A stretch of DNA of 64,000 nt from Chitinophaga jiangningensis (lineage in GTDB: Bacteria > Bacteroidota > Bacteroidia > Chitinophagales > Chitinophagaceae). This document shows, in pieces, positions 1-8,507 of the stretch (positions are counted from its first letter, which is position 1; every line of letters starts with the position of its first letter). Location of the stretch: contig NZ_FRBL01000013.1 of assembly GCF_900142605.1 (NCBI RefSeq), positions 1 through 64,000 of the forward strand, given 5' to 3'. A program made the position numbers and the translations under genes. The notes beneath the pieces are model-generated. The model had not been told where the DNA came from, made no database searches, and was given only the letters and a program-made list of their open reading frames with translations.

Positions 1-57
1 AGAAGACTATTTATCAACACAAAACCTTAATAAAAGCCTTTTTTTTTCTAAAAATAG

Positions 58-96
58 AAAGAGGCTATCTCAAATTACTTTTGAGACAGCCTCTTT
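58..96. terminator. Bidirectional hairpin terminator
   Basis: A 9-bp stem (58-66 with 88-96), one A/C mismatch, then a second 7-bp stem (68-74 with 80-86) around a 5-base loop. A-rich sequence lies on the left and six T on the right, so it can stop transcription on both strands. It sits just downstream of the minus-strand response regulator. Confidence 0.8.
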
Positions 97-119
97 TTTA
101 GTTAGTAACCATAGGGAGA

Positions 120-515
120 TTACAAATACTCTTCGATTACTTTCATCTTATTCTTATCCAGCGGCTTGGTGATATAAGCCATTAATTCCGGTGTCTTCTC
201 CACTTTCTGCAAATCACGCACATCCACCGACGACGAGCACATAATGATCGGAATATTGTTATGAAGAGAAGGCTGTATACTGCGATAGGCTTCAATAAAA
301 TCCCAGCCATTCATGCGGTCCATATTCATGTCGAGTATGATCAAAGAAGGTAAGGATGGCTGAGGAACTGCTGATAACTGCTCCAGGGCTTCTTCTGCGC
401 ACAGAAATGAAGTTACAATCAGATTATCATCCTGCTGTCCCAACATTTTTCTGATAATGAAATGGAATATCTCATCATCATCTACAACGTACACTATTTT
501 ATTGATGTCTTCCAT
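120..515 (-). CDS. Single-domain response regulator (receiver)
   Basis: A 131-residue CheY-like receiver with no output domain. The acidic pocket reads VVDDDE near residue 10, the phospho-acceptor Asp lies in LIILDMNMDRMNG near residue 62, the switch Ser/Thr in IIMCSSS near 93, and the conserved Lys in YITKPLD near 117. Such stand-alone receivers pass phosphate between kinases or act by protein contact. No histidine kinase lies next to it within the window, so its partner cannot be named. The length is normal for the family. Confidence 0.9.
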   Translation of the reverse strand: MEDINKIVYVVDDDEIFHFIIRKMLGQQDDNLIVTSFLCAEEALEQLSAVPQPSLPSLIILDMNMDRMNGWDFIEAYRSIQPSLHNNIPIIMCSSSVDVRDLQKVEKTPELMAYITKPLDKNKMKVIEEYL

Positions 516-966
516 GCTTATGTATTGATCGGGCTTCTGAACTTGTCCGTTTTATAACAGGTAATGGCTGGCAAAAGCTGCAATCTGCATATAACTCACA
601 GGATGAAATTATACTAACAACAACAATAGATTTCACGACTTCAGGGTTCAACATCTACCTTTGAAATCGGGCAATCGGTTATACTATTAATATGGGTTAT
701 CCTGACACGAAAACGTCCTGGTCACTTGCTGCTTTAATGCATTGGTTTCTTTGTTCCAGTGCTTACTGGCCTCCGGTTATGTCTTTCTGATTATGCCACA
801 AAGAACGTTAATTTAATTTTATTTTTATATATAACTTTTCTCCAATAACTAATCATTAACAAACAATTCAACCACAAAAAGTTGCACTCCTTATTGCATA
901 TACCAACGAAAAAGGCGGAACAAGTGTTCCGCCTTTAACAAAAAACTTATATTAATTAACAAGCCG
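516..966. other. 451-bp gene-free gap
   Basis: No convincing coding frame or RNA gene is visible. It must hold the promoter of the minus-strand receiver gene (right of 516) and, at 911-936, the terminator of the coiled-coil gene. A plus-strand box TACCTTTG at 656-663, with a TTTC 21 bases upstream at 631-634, matches the Bacteroidota -7 consensus but faces no gene. Bases 790-900 are very AT-rich. Confidence 0.6.
911..936 (-). terminator. Perfect 12-bp hairpin terminator
   Basis: A 12-bp perfect stem (911-922 with 925-936) closed by a 2-base AG turn. Read on the minus strand it is followed by T-rich sequence, so it is the likely terminator of the coiled-coil membrane protein gene that ends at 967. 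Confidence 0.75.
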
Positions 967-1929
967 TTAAAATAATCCGCCTTTCTTCAGTGTTACTTTA
1001 CCCTGTCCGATTTTGAAACCGTTATGATAAATTTCAACACCGTAGTCGCCTGGTTTGAAATCAGAATTCTGTTTCCAATCCATGGTTACCGCCTGGCGCT
1101 GACCCTGTACATACGCTACCGTTTTCTTAGCAGTGTATAATTTTTCAGTGCCATCTTCCAGGGTGAATCTGCCGGAACCCAGCGCTTCTACTGCCAGTGG
1201 CGAACCATCAGGAGCAGAAATCGCTACAAAGATTTCTTTGTCGCCGGTTGGAGCAATGCGGTTGTCATCCAGGTCAAATTCTACACGCATCATATCCGCT
1301 CTCTTAGCTTTGGTAGTAGCAATCTCTTTACCGTTACCTTTCACACGGATAGGTTCCAATTTAATATTGGAGGCATGCAAAACCGATCCCAGTTCCACTT
1401 GCTTACCCAAACTATCTTTAACAGTGCTTACAGAATCTCTTTCTTTACGGGCATAATCTCTTTCACCCGCCAGTACAATTTTTTCACCTTCCAGGCGCTC
1501 AATCGTCTGCTGATAACCTTCAATGTTTGATTTCAGTTGTTCAATCAGTCGACGGGCTTCAGCCAGTTCAGCTGCAGTAGCATTTTTCTTGGTAAGGATA
1601 CTGGAGATTCGGGCTTTCATGTCCTGAATTTCCTTGTCTTTTGTTTTCACCAGGCTATCCATGCGGGTGTTCTGGCTAATCAGGTCATCCAGGCGCGCAT
1701 TAGCTGCATTGAAGTCCTGCTCTAAAGCATCACGGGAAGAAGAAATGGAATCAATCTGGATTTTCTGTGACGTTACGATTTCACTAGATTTGCTTTTATC
1801 GTAAAACATATATATCCAGGTGCCTGCAAGGGCCGCAATCAAAATACCATAAATCAATAAATTGCGACTGCGGGGTTTTTCTGGCCCGGGAGATCCCGGA
1901 GCAGGCGTGTTAAAAGTGTTCTCCGTCAT
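967..1929 (-). CDS. Coiled-coil single-pass membrane protein, unknown function
   Basis: 320 residues. A Pro/Gly-rich N-terminus (about 1-22) is followed by one membrane segment (about 23-43, LLIYGILIAALAGTWIYMF). A long heptad-rich coiled coil covers roughly 50-170 (runs such as LIEQLKSNIEGYQQTIERLE). The C-terminal part (about 190-320) looks like a beta-rich domain. The topology suggests a short cytoplasmic head with the coiled coil outside the cytoplasm. I do not recognise a named family and assign no function. A -7 box at 1977-1984 on the minus strand could drive it. Confidence 0.85.
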   Translation of the reverse strand: MTENTFNTPAPGSPGPEKPRSRNLLIYGILIAALAGTWIYMFYDKSKSSEIVTSQKIQIDSISSSRDALEQDFNAANARLDDLISQNTRMDSLVKTKDKEIQDMKARISSILTKKNATAAELAEARRLIEQLKSNIEGYQQTIERLEGEKIVLAGERDYARKERDSVSTVKDSLGKQVELGSVLHASNIKLEPIRVKGNGKEIATTKAKRADMMRVEFDLDDNRIAPTGDKEIFVAISAPDGSPLAVEALGSGRFTLEDGTEKLYTAKKTVAYVQGQRQAVTMDWKQNSDFKPGDYGVEIYHNGFKIGQGKVTLKKGGLF

Positions 1930-1976
1930 AGTTGTTTGTTTTATGTTTATGTGTTATATGGTTAAAAATCGTTATT

Positions 1977-1984
1977 CAAAAGTA
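1977..1984 (-). promoter_or_regulatory. -7 box for the coiled-coil protein gene
   Basis: CAAAAGTA on the plus strand is TACTTTTG on the minus strand, matching TAnnTTTG. It lies 48 bp before the start codon at 1929. No clear -33 element was seen, so confidence is moderate. Confidence 0.4.
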
Positions 1985-2030
1985 GGCATTAAATTCTAAA
2001 TTCTTTCAGTTTTAAAACAGTTTTCGGCAC

Positions 2031-2756
2031 GTGTTACCAAACATTGGATTAGATCAGTTATTGCTCCTTGATATTGAAACAACGCCTGCTACAGCGGCGT
2101 TAGACCAGTTACCCCCACACTTGCAGGAGCTCTGGCGGGAGAAAAATACAAAAATTGCGCCAGTTTCTGAAAGTGAGGATGATGGTTACGCCAACAGGGC
2201 GGGGATCTACGCCGAATTTGGCAGAATCGTTTGTATATCAGTAGGTTTTTTTCACCTGGAAAATAACAGGTACCAACTTCGACTTAAATCTTTTGCCAAT
2301 GAAGATGAAGTGACCCTGCTGCATAACTTCTTTGAACTGCTCATGAAGTTCCAGGAAAAGATTGCTAAATTCCAGTTTGCAGGCCATAATATCCGGGAAT
2401 TTGATCTCCCTTTTATTTGCCGGCGTTCTGTAATACATCAGTTATCTTTGCCGCAATCGCTGCAACTGCACGGACTCAAACCCTGGGAAGTGCCCGTCGT
2501 GGATACCCTCCACCTTTGGCGCTTCGGCGATTTTAAACATTATACTTCCCTGAAACTGCTTACCGCCGTCATGGGAATCGATACGCCTAAAGATGATATC
2601 GATGGCAGTATGGTCGGCAAAGTATTCTGGGAAACCAAAAACCTGGAACGCATCGCTACCTATTGCCAGAAAGATGTACTGGCAGTAGCCCAACTGCTGC
2701 TGCGCTTCAAAAGATTGCCACTGCTGCCACCGGAAGATGTGGTCATCATCAAATAA
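2031..2756 (+). CDS. Predicted 3'-5' exonuclease, PolB/RNase H-like fold
   Basis: 241 residues with the three DEDDy exonuclease motifs: Exo I LLLLDIETT (about 11-19), Exo II GHNIREFDLPF (about 118-128) and Exo III YCQKDVLAV (about 213-221, a Y-x3-D motif). These residues bind two metal ions for 3'-5' hydrolysis of nucleic acid. This matches the small predicted exonucleases related to the proofreading domain of family B polymerases. The start is a GTG at 2031. It is followed 6 bp later by holA, so the two are probably co-transcribed, which hints at a role in DNA metabolism, though that is inference. Confidence 0.85.
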   Translation: MLPNIGLDQLLLLDIETTPATAALDQLPPHLQELWREKNTKIAPVSESEDDGYANRAGIYAEFGRIVCISVGFFHLENNRYQLRLKSFANEDEVTLLHNFFELLMKFQEKIAKFQFAGHNIREFDLPFICRRSVIHQLSLPQSLQLHGLKPWEVPVVDTLHLWRFGDFKHYTSLKLLTAVMGIDTPKDDIDGSMVGKVFWETKNLERIATYCQKDVLAVAQLLLRFKRLPLLPPEDVVIIK

Positions 2757-2762
2757 CGACTC

Positions 2763-3758
2763 ATGGAATATCAGGATATTATAAAAGACTGGAAGCAAAA
2801 CAAATTCAAAGCATTCTACTGGCTCGAGGGAGATGAAGATTTCTTTATTGACCAGGTAGTAGATTACGCAGAACATAACCTGCTCAATGAAGCTGAGAAA
2901 GGATTTAATCTCACCATATTATATGGAAAAGATACCGACTGGAGCACCGTGGTAAACGCCTGCCGCCGTTATCCCATGTTTGCCGAACGCCAGGTAGTCG
3001 TACTCAAAGAGGCACAGGCCATGCGCGATCTCCTCAAGCTGGAAGCCTACCTCGATAATCCCCTCAACTCCACCGTTTTTGTGGTAGCTCATAAGCAGGG
3101 CAAAATCGATGGCCGTAGTAAAATGGCCAAGATGATTAAAGACAAAGGGGTACTACTATCTACCAAAAAATTATACGATAACCAACTGCCCGCCTGGGCC
3201 GAAGCCTATGTGAGCGGCCGTGGACTGGCCATCAGCCAGAAAGCTGCTATCCTGCTGGTAGACCACATCGGCAACGACCTTTCCCGTATCGCCAACGAAA
3301 TCGATAAACTCCTGGTCAACCTCCCGGATAAAAAGAAAATCGATGAAGGAGATATTGAGAAATATGTCGGTATCAGCAAAGAATACAACGTATTTGAACT
3401 GCAAAACGCCCTTGGTACTAAAAACGCCGCCAAGGTCTATAAAATCATAGGCTACTTTGCAGCCAACCCTAAAGCTGCGCCACTGCCCATGATGCTGCCG
3501 GCATTATATAATTACTTCGCCAAAATGAGCCTGGTGTTTACTATAAAGGGTGGGGAGAAGGAAATCGCCTCGGCACTCGGTGTACATCCGTTTTTTGTGA
3601 AAGACTATATCGCAGCAGCCCGTAACTACGGCCCCGAGGCCACCGACAGAGCCATCCTGCTCCTCCAGCAGTATAACCTCAGAAGTATTGGTATAAATGA
3701 TAGCGGGGTAGAAGATGGAGAGTTAATGAAGGAGCTGATGTATAAGATTATGGCTTAG
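2763..3758 (+). CDS. holA: DNA polymerase III subunit delta
   Basis: 331 residues, the usual HolA length. The protein is the clamp-loader subunit that opens the beta sliding clamp. The N-terminal AAA+-like region starts with FYWLEGDEDFFIDQVVDY, a typical HolA opening; the middle carries the GRGLAIS..AA..L.DHIGNDLSRIANEIDKL segment and the C-terminus ends in a helical collar domain. It sits 6 bp after the exonuclease gene in the same direction and converges with ribF. The stop codon abuts the palindrome block at 3759. Confidence 0.93.
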   Translation: MEYQDIIKDWKQNKFKAFYWLEGDEDFFIDQVVDYAEHNLLNEAEKGFNLTILYGKDTDWSTVVNACRRYPMFAERQVVVLKEAQAMRDLLKLEAYLDNPLNSTVFVVAHKQGKIDGRSKMAKMIKDKGVLLSTKKLYDNQLPAWAEAYVSGRGLAISQKAAILLVDHIGNDLSRIANEIDKLLVNLPDKKKIDEGDIEKYVGISKEYNVFELQNALGTKNAAKVYKIIGYFAANPKAAPLPMMLPALYNYFAKMSLVFTIKGGEKEIASALGVHPFFVKDYIAAARNYGPEATDRAILLLQQYNLRSIGINDSGVEDGELMKELMYKIMA

Positions 3759-3860
3759 CGCATAAACGAATCGCTTCGCGATTCGTTTATGCGGAGTGGT
3801 GTGGGCAGCTGCCCACACCACTCCGTTTTCCGGAACTGCGAAGCAGGTCCGGAAAACGGA
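3759..3860. repeat. Three abutting palindromes filling the holA/ribF gap
   Basis: The whole space between two converging stop codons is palindromic. Palindrome 1 (3759-3793) is a perfect 16-bp stem with a TTC loop. Palindrome 2 (3792-3825) is a perfect 34-base palindrome with no loop. Palindrome 3 (3822-3860) has a 13-bp stem, one A/G mismatch, a 4-bp stem and a GAA loop. Neighbours share 2-4 bases. The tips of 1 and 3 contain GCTTCGC (3773-3779) and GCGAAGC (3838-3844). No T-tract follows, so this is not a standard intrinsic terminator. Confidence 0.9.
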
Positions 3861-3862
3861 GG

Positions 3863-4798
3863 CTACCTGGTGAGAATTTCCTTCGCCTTCTCCGCGTCCA
3901 GCGTAATCTGTTTCACCAGATCATCAATATTATTAAACTTCAGATTAGGACGAATATACGCTTCGAAATAAACAGTCAGTGTCTGACCATATATTTCCCT
4001 GTTAAAATCAAAAATATGTACCTCCAGCCGAAGGTCCGTACCATTAAAGGTAGGCCGGGTACCTATGCTCATCACCGCCGGAATCGTTACCCAGTGGCGG
4101 TTTAATGATATCTGAACGGCATAAATCCCTTCGCATGGTATCAGCTTACGTTCGTCTGCCAGCTTCAGGTTAGCCGTAGGATAGCCCAGCTGACGGCCCA
4201 TTTTATCCCCATGCACCACAGTGCCGGTCATAAAATATCGGTATCCCAGCAGTTCATTCGCAAGGTGGATGTCGCCATCCTGCAGGCTTTTGCGGATTTT
4301 AGTGGAACTCACCGTCAGGTCGTGTACCACCTGCTGCGGAATTTCTATCAGCTCAAAACCATATTTGGTCTTTTCCACTTCCAGCAATTCAAGACCTCCC
4401 TCCCGGTTATGCCCGAAACGATGATCATATCCAATAATTATTGTATGTGGATGGAACCTGGCAATCAAAAAATCTTCCAGGTAGGCCTGTGCAGAGAGTT
4501 CGGAAAATGCTTTTGTAAATGGCACCACCACCAGGTGGTCAATACCTTGTTTTTCAAGCAAGGCAATTTTTTCCGGTAGGGTCGTAAGCAGCTTCACGGC
4601 GCCGGGGTTGGCCCCTAAAACCTCCCGCGGATGGGGATCGAAGGTAACGATGACCGTTTCTCCATTACAGCTGGCAGCAGCCTGTTCCAGTTGCTGCAGT
4701 ATATAACGGTGGCCTGAATGCACACCATCAAAAGTACCAATGGTAATAACCGCATTCCTGAATTCCGGTAAGTGTTCTAAGTCCCTGTGAACCTGCAT
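3863..4798 (-). CDS. ribF: Bifunctional riboflavin kinase / FAD synthetase
   Basis: 311 residues, normal for the family. It phosphorylates riboflavin to FMN and adenylates FMN to FAD in the cytoplasm. The N-terminal nucleotidyltransferase domain (about 15-165) has the ITIGTFDGVHSGHRYIL motif with HSGH and the GYDHRFGHNREG motif. The C-terminal kinase domain (about 185-308) has GDKMGRQLGYPTANL and the Glu/His-rich RLEVHIFDFNREIYG stretch. It converges on holA. The start at 4798 follows from the family N-terminus. Confidence 0.95.
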   Translation of the reverse strand: MQVHRDLEHLPEFRNAVITIGTFDGVHSGHRYILQQLEQAAASCNGETVIVTFDPHPREVLGANPGAVKLLTTLPEKIALLEKQGIDHLVVVPFTKAFSELSAQAYLEDFLIARFHPHTIIIGYDHRFGHNREGGLELLEVEKTKYGFELIEIPQQVVHDLTVSSTKIRKSLQDGDIHLANELLGYRYFMTGTVVHGDKMGRQLGYPTANLKLADERKLIPCEGIYAVQISLNRHWVTIPAVMSIGTRPTFNGTDLRLEVHIFDFNREIYGQTLTVYFEAYIRPNLKFNNIDDLVKQITLDAEKAKEILTR

Positions 4799-4869
4799 AA
4801 ATTTCTATAACAATCAAAAAACGCCACGCAAATCTAACACATTCGCCGTGCATTCTGCGCGGAATCTGT

Positions 4870-4877
4870 TACTTTTG
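4870..4877 (+). promoter_or_regulatory. -7 box for purM
   Basis: TACTTTTG matches the Bacteroidota TAnnTTTG element, 62 bp before the purM GTG start. No clear -33 TTTG was found. Confidence 0.5.
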
Positions 4878-4939
4878 CAGCCAGAAGGAAATACTTAGCG
4901 ATTTCCCGGATCTCTAAATTACTAAATCTCTAATTCCAG

Positions 4940-6118
4940 GTGGATCAGAATATTTACGCCAAACGTGGTGTTTCCGCAGGCAAGGAAGATGTGCACAACG
5001 CCATTAAAAACATTGATAAGGGTCTTTTCCCGAAAGCTTTCTGTAAAATAGTGCCCGATATCCTCGGCGGCGACGAAGCGTACTGCAATATCATGCACGC
5101 GGATGGCGCGGGTACAAAATCCAGCCTGGCTTACGTTTACTGGAAAGAAACCGGCGATATCAGTGTATGGAGAGGCATTGCCCAGGACGCCATCATTATG
5201 AACATGGACGACCTCCTTTGCGTTGGCGCTACAGATAATATCCTCCTGTCATCCACCATCGGCCGTAATAAACAACTGCTGCCAGGGGAAGTAATCGCAG
5301 CCATTATCAACGGTACAGAAGAAATCCTGGCCGAACTGCGCAGCCACGGCATCTCTATCTATTCTACCGGCGGCGAAACCGCAGATGTGGGCGACCTCGT
5401 TCGCACCATCATCGTGGATTCTACCGTAACCTGCCGCATGAAACGCGAAGATGTGATCTCCAACGATCGTATCCAGGCCGGTGATGTAGTGGTAGGGCTG
5501 GCCTCCTACGGGCAGGCTACTTACGAAAATAGCTACAATGGCGGTATGGGCAGCAACGGTCTTACCAGCGCCCGACACGACGTATTCCATAAAGCAATCG
5601 CAGAGAAATACGCGGAGAGCTATGATCCTGGTATTCCATATGAACTGATCTTTAGCGGTAATAAAGCGCTGACAGATAAAATCGATATCCCTGGCTTCGG
5701 ACAGGTAGATGCGGGCAAACTGGTGTTATCACCTACACGCACCTACGCACCGGTTATTAAAAAAGTGCTGGAGCAGTTCCGTCCGCAGGTACACGGAATG
5801 GTTCATTGCAGCGGCGGTGCACAAACCAAAGTCCTGCACTTTATAGAAAACCTGCATGTTATTAAGGATAACCTGTTTCCGGTACCACCGCTGTTCAGCC
5901 TTATTCAGGAACAATCCGGTACCTCCTGGAAAGAGATGTACCAGGTATTTAACATGGGCCATCGAATGGAGCTCTACGTACCGGAAGCGATTGCAGCGGA
6001 TATCATTGCGATCAGCAAAAGCTTCAACATTGATGCCCAAATCATCGGCCGTGTAGAAGCTGCCGAACAAAAACAAGTCACCGTCAAAGCGCCTTCCGGC
6101 ACTTATATTTATAATTAG
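4940..6118 (+). CDS. purM: AIR synthase (phosphoribosylformylglycinamidine cyclo-ligase)
   Basis: 392 residues. PurM closes FGAM to AIR with ATP, the fifth step of purine synthesis. Visible family marks are the KRGVSAGKED opening, the ATP/phosphate region HADGAGTKSSLAY near 54, the MNMDDLLCVGA loop near 88, GISIYSTGGETADV near 135 and a C-terminal GMVHCSGGAQTKV near 285. It is about 45 residues longer than the E. coli enzyme, a form I associate with Bacteroidota. It starts with GTG at 4940. Its terminator lies at 6138-6173. Confidence 0.88.
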   Translation: MDQNIYAKRGVSAGKEDVHNAIKNIDKGLFPKAFCKIVPDILGGDEAYCNIMHADGAGTKSSLAYVYWKETGDISVWRGIAQDAIIMNMDDLLCVGATDNILLSSTIGRNKQLLPGEVIAAIINGTEEILAELRSHGISIYSTGGETADVGDLVRTIIVDSTVTCRMKREDVISNDRIQAGDVVVGLASYGQATYENSYNGGMGSNGLTSARHDVFHKAIAEKYAESYDPGIPYELIFSGNKALTDKIDIPGFGQVDAGKLVLSPTRTYAPVIKKVLEQFRPQVHGMVHCSGGAQTKVLHFIENLHVIKDNLFPVPPLFSLIQEQSGTSWKEMYQVFNMGHRMELYVPEAIAADIIAISKSFNIDAQIIGRVEAAEQKQVTVKAPSGTYIYN

Positions 6119-6137
6119 TTGTGTTGTTTAGAAGTAA

Positions 6138-6173
6138 TGCAAAGGCCGGCCTCTGAAGAGACCGGCCTTTTGC
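6138..6173. terminator. Bidirectional terminator between purM and the BlaR1-like gene
   Basis: An 11-bp stem built on AAGGCCGG/CCGGCCTT, one C/A mismatch, then CTC/GAG around a TGAA loop. A and T runs flank both sides and the genes converge on it. Confidence 0.85.
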
Positions 6174-6206
6174 TTTGTTGTGAATTTAGTGTTGAATGAG
6201 CTGTAT

Positions 6207-7925
6207 CTAACAATCCTTTTCGTTTGGGGTAGTCAGGCTGCCAGGGTGCCCAAAAGGTTTCAGCCAAAGGTTAGCATTGTTTCCTGCCGCTTTATCTGCC
6301 GGTTTAGCATCGAGTGTGAAGCGTATCGGAAGGTTAAACTGCACGGGCACTTTTTTGTTTTCATGTTCCCCCGGTATCCAGGTTGGCATGGCTTTTACGA
6401 CTCTGATAGCTTCTTCTTCCAGGCCATGGCCTTTTTCAGGGCCTACCGTTCTTATGGTTGATATTTTGCCATCCGCTTCCACTGTAAATTGCACAAACAC
6501 GGTACCGCTAACCTTGTTTTTTACGGCATCTGCAGGGTACTTAATGTTGCTGCGCAAATATTCGTTCAGGGCTTCTTCGCCTCCTGTAAAGCTTGGAGGT
6601 GTATCTACGAAGGTATAAACCTGCTTCCCTTTGGGAGTTTCCTGTTGGGGGGCCTCACTCTTAGGTGAGTCAGAAGGGAGGGCAAACCTGATAGGTAGCT
6701 GAAACTCCACATTTACCGGATGCCCGTTTTGTACCCCAGGTTTCCAGTCAGGCATGCCCTTCACTACGCGGATAGCTTCTTCTTCCAGTCCTGCACCGTG
6801 TTTTGGCTGTTTGGAAGAAGTGGTGATCTCGGTTATTTTCCCCGTGGGATCAATAATGAACTTAACAATCACCAGTCCGCTCACTTTGGCTTTCACCGCC
6901 TCCTTAGGGTATTTGATATTGTTAGCCAGGTACTTGTTGAGGGCGGTTTCTCCTCCCGGATATTCCGGCTGTACTTCTACCTGGGTGAATATTTCCCGCA
7001 CTGTATCAACAGGCAGGGCTGCAGGCTCCATTACTGCTTCGGCAACCGGAATGGCGTGCGGGTTGCCTGAAGCAGCAAATGCAAAGGAGCAGAAAATCAG
7101 GCCGGAAACTGGTAATACCATGATGCGGCGCAGATAAGAAAATCGGTCGTTGTGGAAGTTTGTGAGCATAAGAATACGTCTTTTGATTGGCGGATAAAAA
7201 AAGTCGTTTGTTATGGAAAACTGTCGGCTGTGAAAGGCGGATTGTAATATGGTGGTAGCATACCCCGCTATTTCTTTACCGGCAGCCTGTTTATCAGCAA
7301 TGAATTCATGGATGAGCGACAACTCCCGGGCGCACAGATGGAAAAATGGATTAATCCATCCAATGCTGCACACAGTGCGCAGGTAGAGTTTATCGAGCGT
7401 GTGTTTCTGCTTAACGTGTACAATTTCGTGGCGTAGCATCTGGTTGCCCTGTTCATCGTGGAGGGGCATGGTTTTGCTCCAGAAGATATAGGACAGGAAG
7501 GAGAAAGGGCTTCCCGGTTTTTCCAGTGCAACGAGTGTGTAATCATTTACTGTTTCGCTGGGATTGGTTCGGGTGAGTCGCAGGATGCGAATGCAGATCA
7601 GGATGAGCTTAACCAGGAGGAGAAACGCGACCAGGCTGTAGGCTACCGTCAGGAAGTCTGGCAGCGTGAATGGTACACTGTTGCTTTCGATGTGTTCCCT
7701 GATTTCAACTGCCCTGTACGTGTAGGCGTACACGATAGACTCATTATCTTCCGAAATGGATAAAGGAATTTTTAGCAATGGGATCAGGAGAGAAATTACC
7801 GGCAGGAGGAGCAGATAATAGCGGTTCCACTGGTGGAAGCGCTTGTTGCGCAAGGCCGCCAGGTAATAGCCATACAGGATTCCTGAGCAGATGATTACTT
7901 TGACCAGGTAGGAGAGTAGTATCAT
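6207..7925 (-). CDS. BlaR1/MecR1-like M56 metalloprotease with two TonB C-terminal domains
   Basis: 572 residues. Four likely membrane segments (about 1-25, 35-52, 92-115 and 266-284) surround a gluzincin site HEIVH at 166-170, with a third ligand probably Glu207 in IHEFIADKQA. After the last helix come two tandem TonB C-terminal domains (about 321-414 and 445-536). Both carry GGE.ALN.YL..NIKYP..AV..KVSG and LEEEAIRVVK.MP.W.PG, so one arose by duplication. M56 sensors of this type cleave a partner BlaI repressor after sensing a signal. The gene overlaps the BlaI-like gene by 4 bp, which fits a sensor-repressor pair. The signal is unknown; a TonB-type role for the C-terminus is inference. Confidence 0.88.
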   Translation of the reverse strand: MILLSYLVKVIICSGILYGYYLAALRNKRFHQWNRYYLLLLPVISLLIPLLKIPLSISEDNESIVYAYTYRAVEIREHIESNSVPFTLPDFLTVAYSLVAFLLLVKLILICIRILRLTRTNPSETVNDYTLVALEKPGSPFSFLSYIFWSKTMPLHDEQGNQMLRHEIVHVKQKHTLDKLYLRTVCSIGWINPFFHLCARELSLIHEFIADKQAAGKEIAGYATTILQSAFHSRQFSITNDFFYPPIKRRILMLTNFHNDRFSYLRRIMVLPVSGLIFCSFAFAASGNPHAIPVAEAVMEPAALPVDTVREIFTQVEVQPEYPGGETALNKYLANNIKYPKEAVKAKVSGLVIVKFIIDPTGKITEITTSSKQPKHGAGLEEEAIRVVKGMPDWKPGVQNGHPVNVEFQLPIRFALPSDSPKSEAPQQETPKGKQVYTFVDTPPSFTGGEEALNEYLRSNIKYPADAVKNKVSGTVFVQFTVEADGKISTIRTVGPEKGHGLEEEAIRVVKAMPTWIPGEHENKKVPVQFNLPIRFTLDAKPADKAAGNNANLWLKPFGHPGSLTTPNEKDC

Positions 7926-8293
7926 TTGGGCTGATTTTGGGCGTCCTTAATTTTTTGAACCAGGCTTTCCAGTTCATTTACACTGATATCATTTTCTTTT
8001 ATGAAGAAGGAAACCAGGTTGCTGAACGAGCCTTCGAAATAGCCTTTAACCAGGTTGCTGACGGTTTTGTGGCTATATTCTTCCCGGGAGATGGTAGCGT
8101 AATACTGGTGTGATTTCCCGAAAACGTTGAAGTCAACAAAGCCTTTTTCTACCAGGATTTTAATTAAGGTAGATACGGTATTATAATGGGGCTTTGGTTC
8201 CGGCATGGCTTCTATGAGATCCTTTACGAATGCCGGTCCGGTTTGCCAGAGGGCCATCATAATTTGTTCTTCTGCTTTGGTAAGTGCTTTCAT
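7922..8293 (-). CDS. BlaI/MecI/CopY-family transcriptional repressor
   Basis: 123 residues, the usual length. An N-terminal winged helix (about 1-70; KAEEQIMMALWQTGPAFVKDL and HYNTVSTLIKILVEKGFV) is followed by a helical dimerisation tail. BlaI proteins bind palindromic operators as dimers and are inactivated by cleavage by their M56 partner, which is encoded directly downstream with a 4-bp overlap. Three palindromic boxes lie 34 bp upstream at 8327-8382, so autorepression is likely. The targets beyond this operon, possibly ftsE on the other side, cannot be told from the sequence. Confidence 0.92.
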   Translation of the reverse strand: MKALTKAEEQIMMALWQTGPAFVKDLIEAMPEPKPHYNTVSTLIKILVEKGFVDFNVFGKSHQYYATISREEYSHKTVSNLVKGYFEGSFSNLVSFFIKENDISVNELESLVQKIKDAQNQPK

Positions 8294-8326
8294 GATCTTT
8301 GGTTTTCTATGCTGAATTAAATTTAA

Positions 8327-8382
8327 AACTAAATTCTTAGTTAAACAACTATATTTTTAGTTATTTGACTAATTTTTTAGTT
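8327..8382. promoter_or_regulatory. Three-box BlaI-type operator with 20-bp period
   Basis: Three 16-bp near-palindromes, AACTAAATTCTTAGTT (8327-8342), AACTATATTTTTAGTT (8347-8362) and GACTAATTTTTTAGTT (8367-8382), start exactly 20 bp apart. The ACTA...TAGT half-sites resemble the TACTA...TAGTA half-sites bound by BlaI/MecI. They sit directly upstream of the BlaI-like gene. The 20-bp spacing puts the boxes on the same helix face. Confidence 0.8.
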
Positions 8383-8507
8383 AAATAGGTGAAATAGATG
8401 AAAATGGAGAGTTTTGGGAGATAAAATGGAAAAAAGTAGAGAGGCAGTGTTTAGGACGGTTGTTGTATTTATTCTTATATATGACAAGAAGTTATCTCCT
8501 AAATAGT

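Noticed and set aside
3789..3971. 60-codon open frame over the holA/ribF gap
   Set aside because: Half of it is palindrome DNA and the rest is antisense to ribF.
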